The translations under genes were made by a program, and so were the position numbers. Shown here piece after piece: positions 5,788 to 5,921 of a stretch of DNA of 5,921 nt. The DNA is from Tannerella sp. (GTDB taxonomy: Bacteria > Bacteroidota > Bacteroidia > Bacteroidales > Tannerellaceae). Where the stretch lies: NCBI GenBank assembly GCA_031277235.1, contig JAITMT010000318.1:1-5921 (forward strand), given 5' to 3'. The notes below the pieces were generated by a model. That model was not told the DNA's origin. It ran no database searches and saw only the letters and a program-made list of their open reading frames with translations. How positions within the stretch are numbered: position 1 is the stretch's first letter; the number at the start of each line of letters is the position of its first letter.

Positions 5788-5921
5788 CTATTTAATATTG
5801 ATAATAGAATCTGAATTTACCAATTTGTACAGTTTTTCTTTTTCCAAAGGTTCCCGAACATCTATATTTTCAAAATCTCCATTGGGATAAACCAGGATAC
5901 ATTGGGGAATACCATTTAAAT
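5788..5921 (-). CDS. C-terminal end of a thioredoxin/TlpA-like protein (partial, 43 codons visible)
   Basis: An open frame enters from the right edge and ends at TAG 5790-5788. The visible 43 residues begin LNGIPQCILVYPNGDF. The GIPQCILVYPNG segment resembles the cis-proline loop and following strand of thioredoxin-fold proteins, as does IPRYIILDADHK in the full TlpA protein of this window; after it come a charged helix and the C-terminus. The CxxC motif, if present, lies outside the window. It is upstream of and in the same direction as the precursor, so the precursor is probably flanked by two thiol-oxidoreductase-like genes. The coding call is supported by lack of stops and the motif; the family call is moderate given the short length. 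Confidence 0.6.
   Translation of the reverse strand, partial: LNGIPQCILVYPNGDFENIDVREPLEKEKLYKLVNSDSIINIK

Noticed and set aside
5538..5795. Plus-strand 85-residue open frame across the precursor
   Set aside because: It is antisense to the precursor, which has a recognisable leader and Gly-Gly site, and its own translation is low-complexity with no family character.

Overview
The window looks like part of a biosynthetic and export cluster for a ribosomally made, post-translationally modified peptide (RiPP) from a Bacteroidota genome, probably Bacteroidales. Three things point there: a 73-residue precursor whose leader has the look of the Bacteroidales double-glycine family (KKLNLKGL...LSEKEMKNVMGG), TlpA-type thioredoxin proteins of the kind common in that phylum, and AT-rich DNA with no consistent Shine-Dalgarno sites. 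All genes are on the minus strand, so transcription runs from position 5921 towards position 1.

In transcription order the layout is: the last 43 codons of a thioredoxin-like protein (5921-5788); an AT-rich 111-base gap; the precursor peptide gene (5676-5455); a strong hairpin with a T-run (about 5434-5398); a secreted TlpA-type thiol-disulfide oxidoreductase (5348-3933); a DUF6625-type putative glycosyltransferase (3912-3079, ATG start preferred over an upstream TTG); a GT2/GT7-like glycosyltransferase with a DAD motif (3072-1984); a protein resembling a highly divergent stand-alone SpaB_C or 'thiopeptide-type bacteriocin' domain (1987-1154); and the first 387 codons of a C39 peptidase-containing ABC transporter (1161 to beyond position 1). 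From the TlpA gene onwards the genes are packed with gaps of 20 and 6 bases and overlaps of 4 and 8 bases, which supports one operon.

A working model, which is inference: the precursor is synthesised in excess because a leaky terminator follows it. One or both glycosyltransferases, and possibly the SpaB_C-like protein, modify the Ser/Thr- and Cys-rich core. The C39 transporter cuts after Gly-Gly and exports the core, and the periplasmic TlpA-type proteins form or shuffle its disulfides. This gene set resembles that of the glycocin sublancin (precursor, C39 transporter, glycosyltransferase, two thiol oxidoreductases), but with two unlike glycosyltransferases and an extra SpaB_C-like protein. 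A second oddity is a block of 7-bp and 8-bp tandem repeats inserted in frame within the transporter's peptidase domain.
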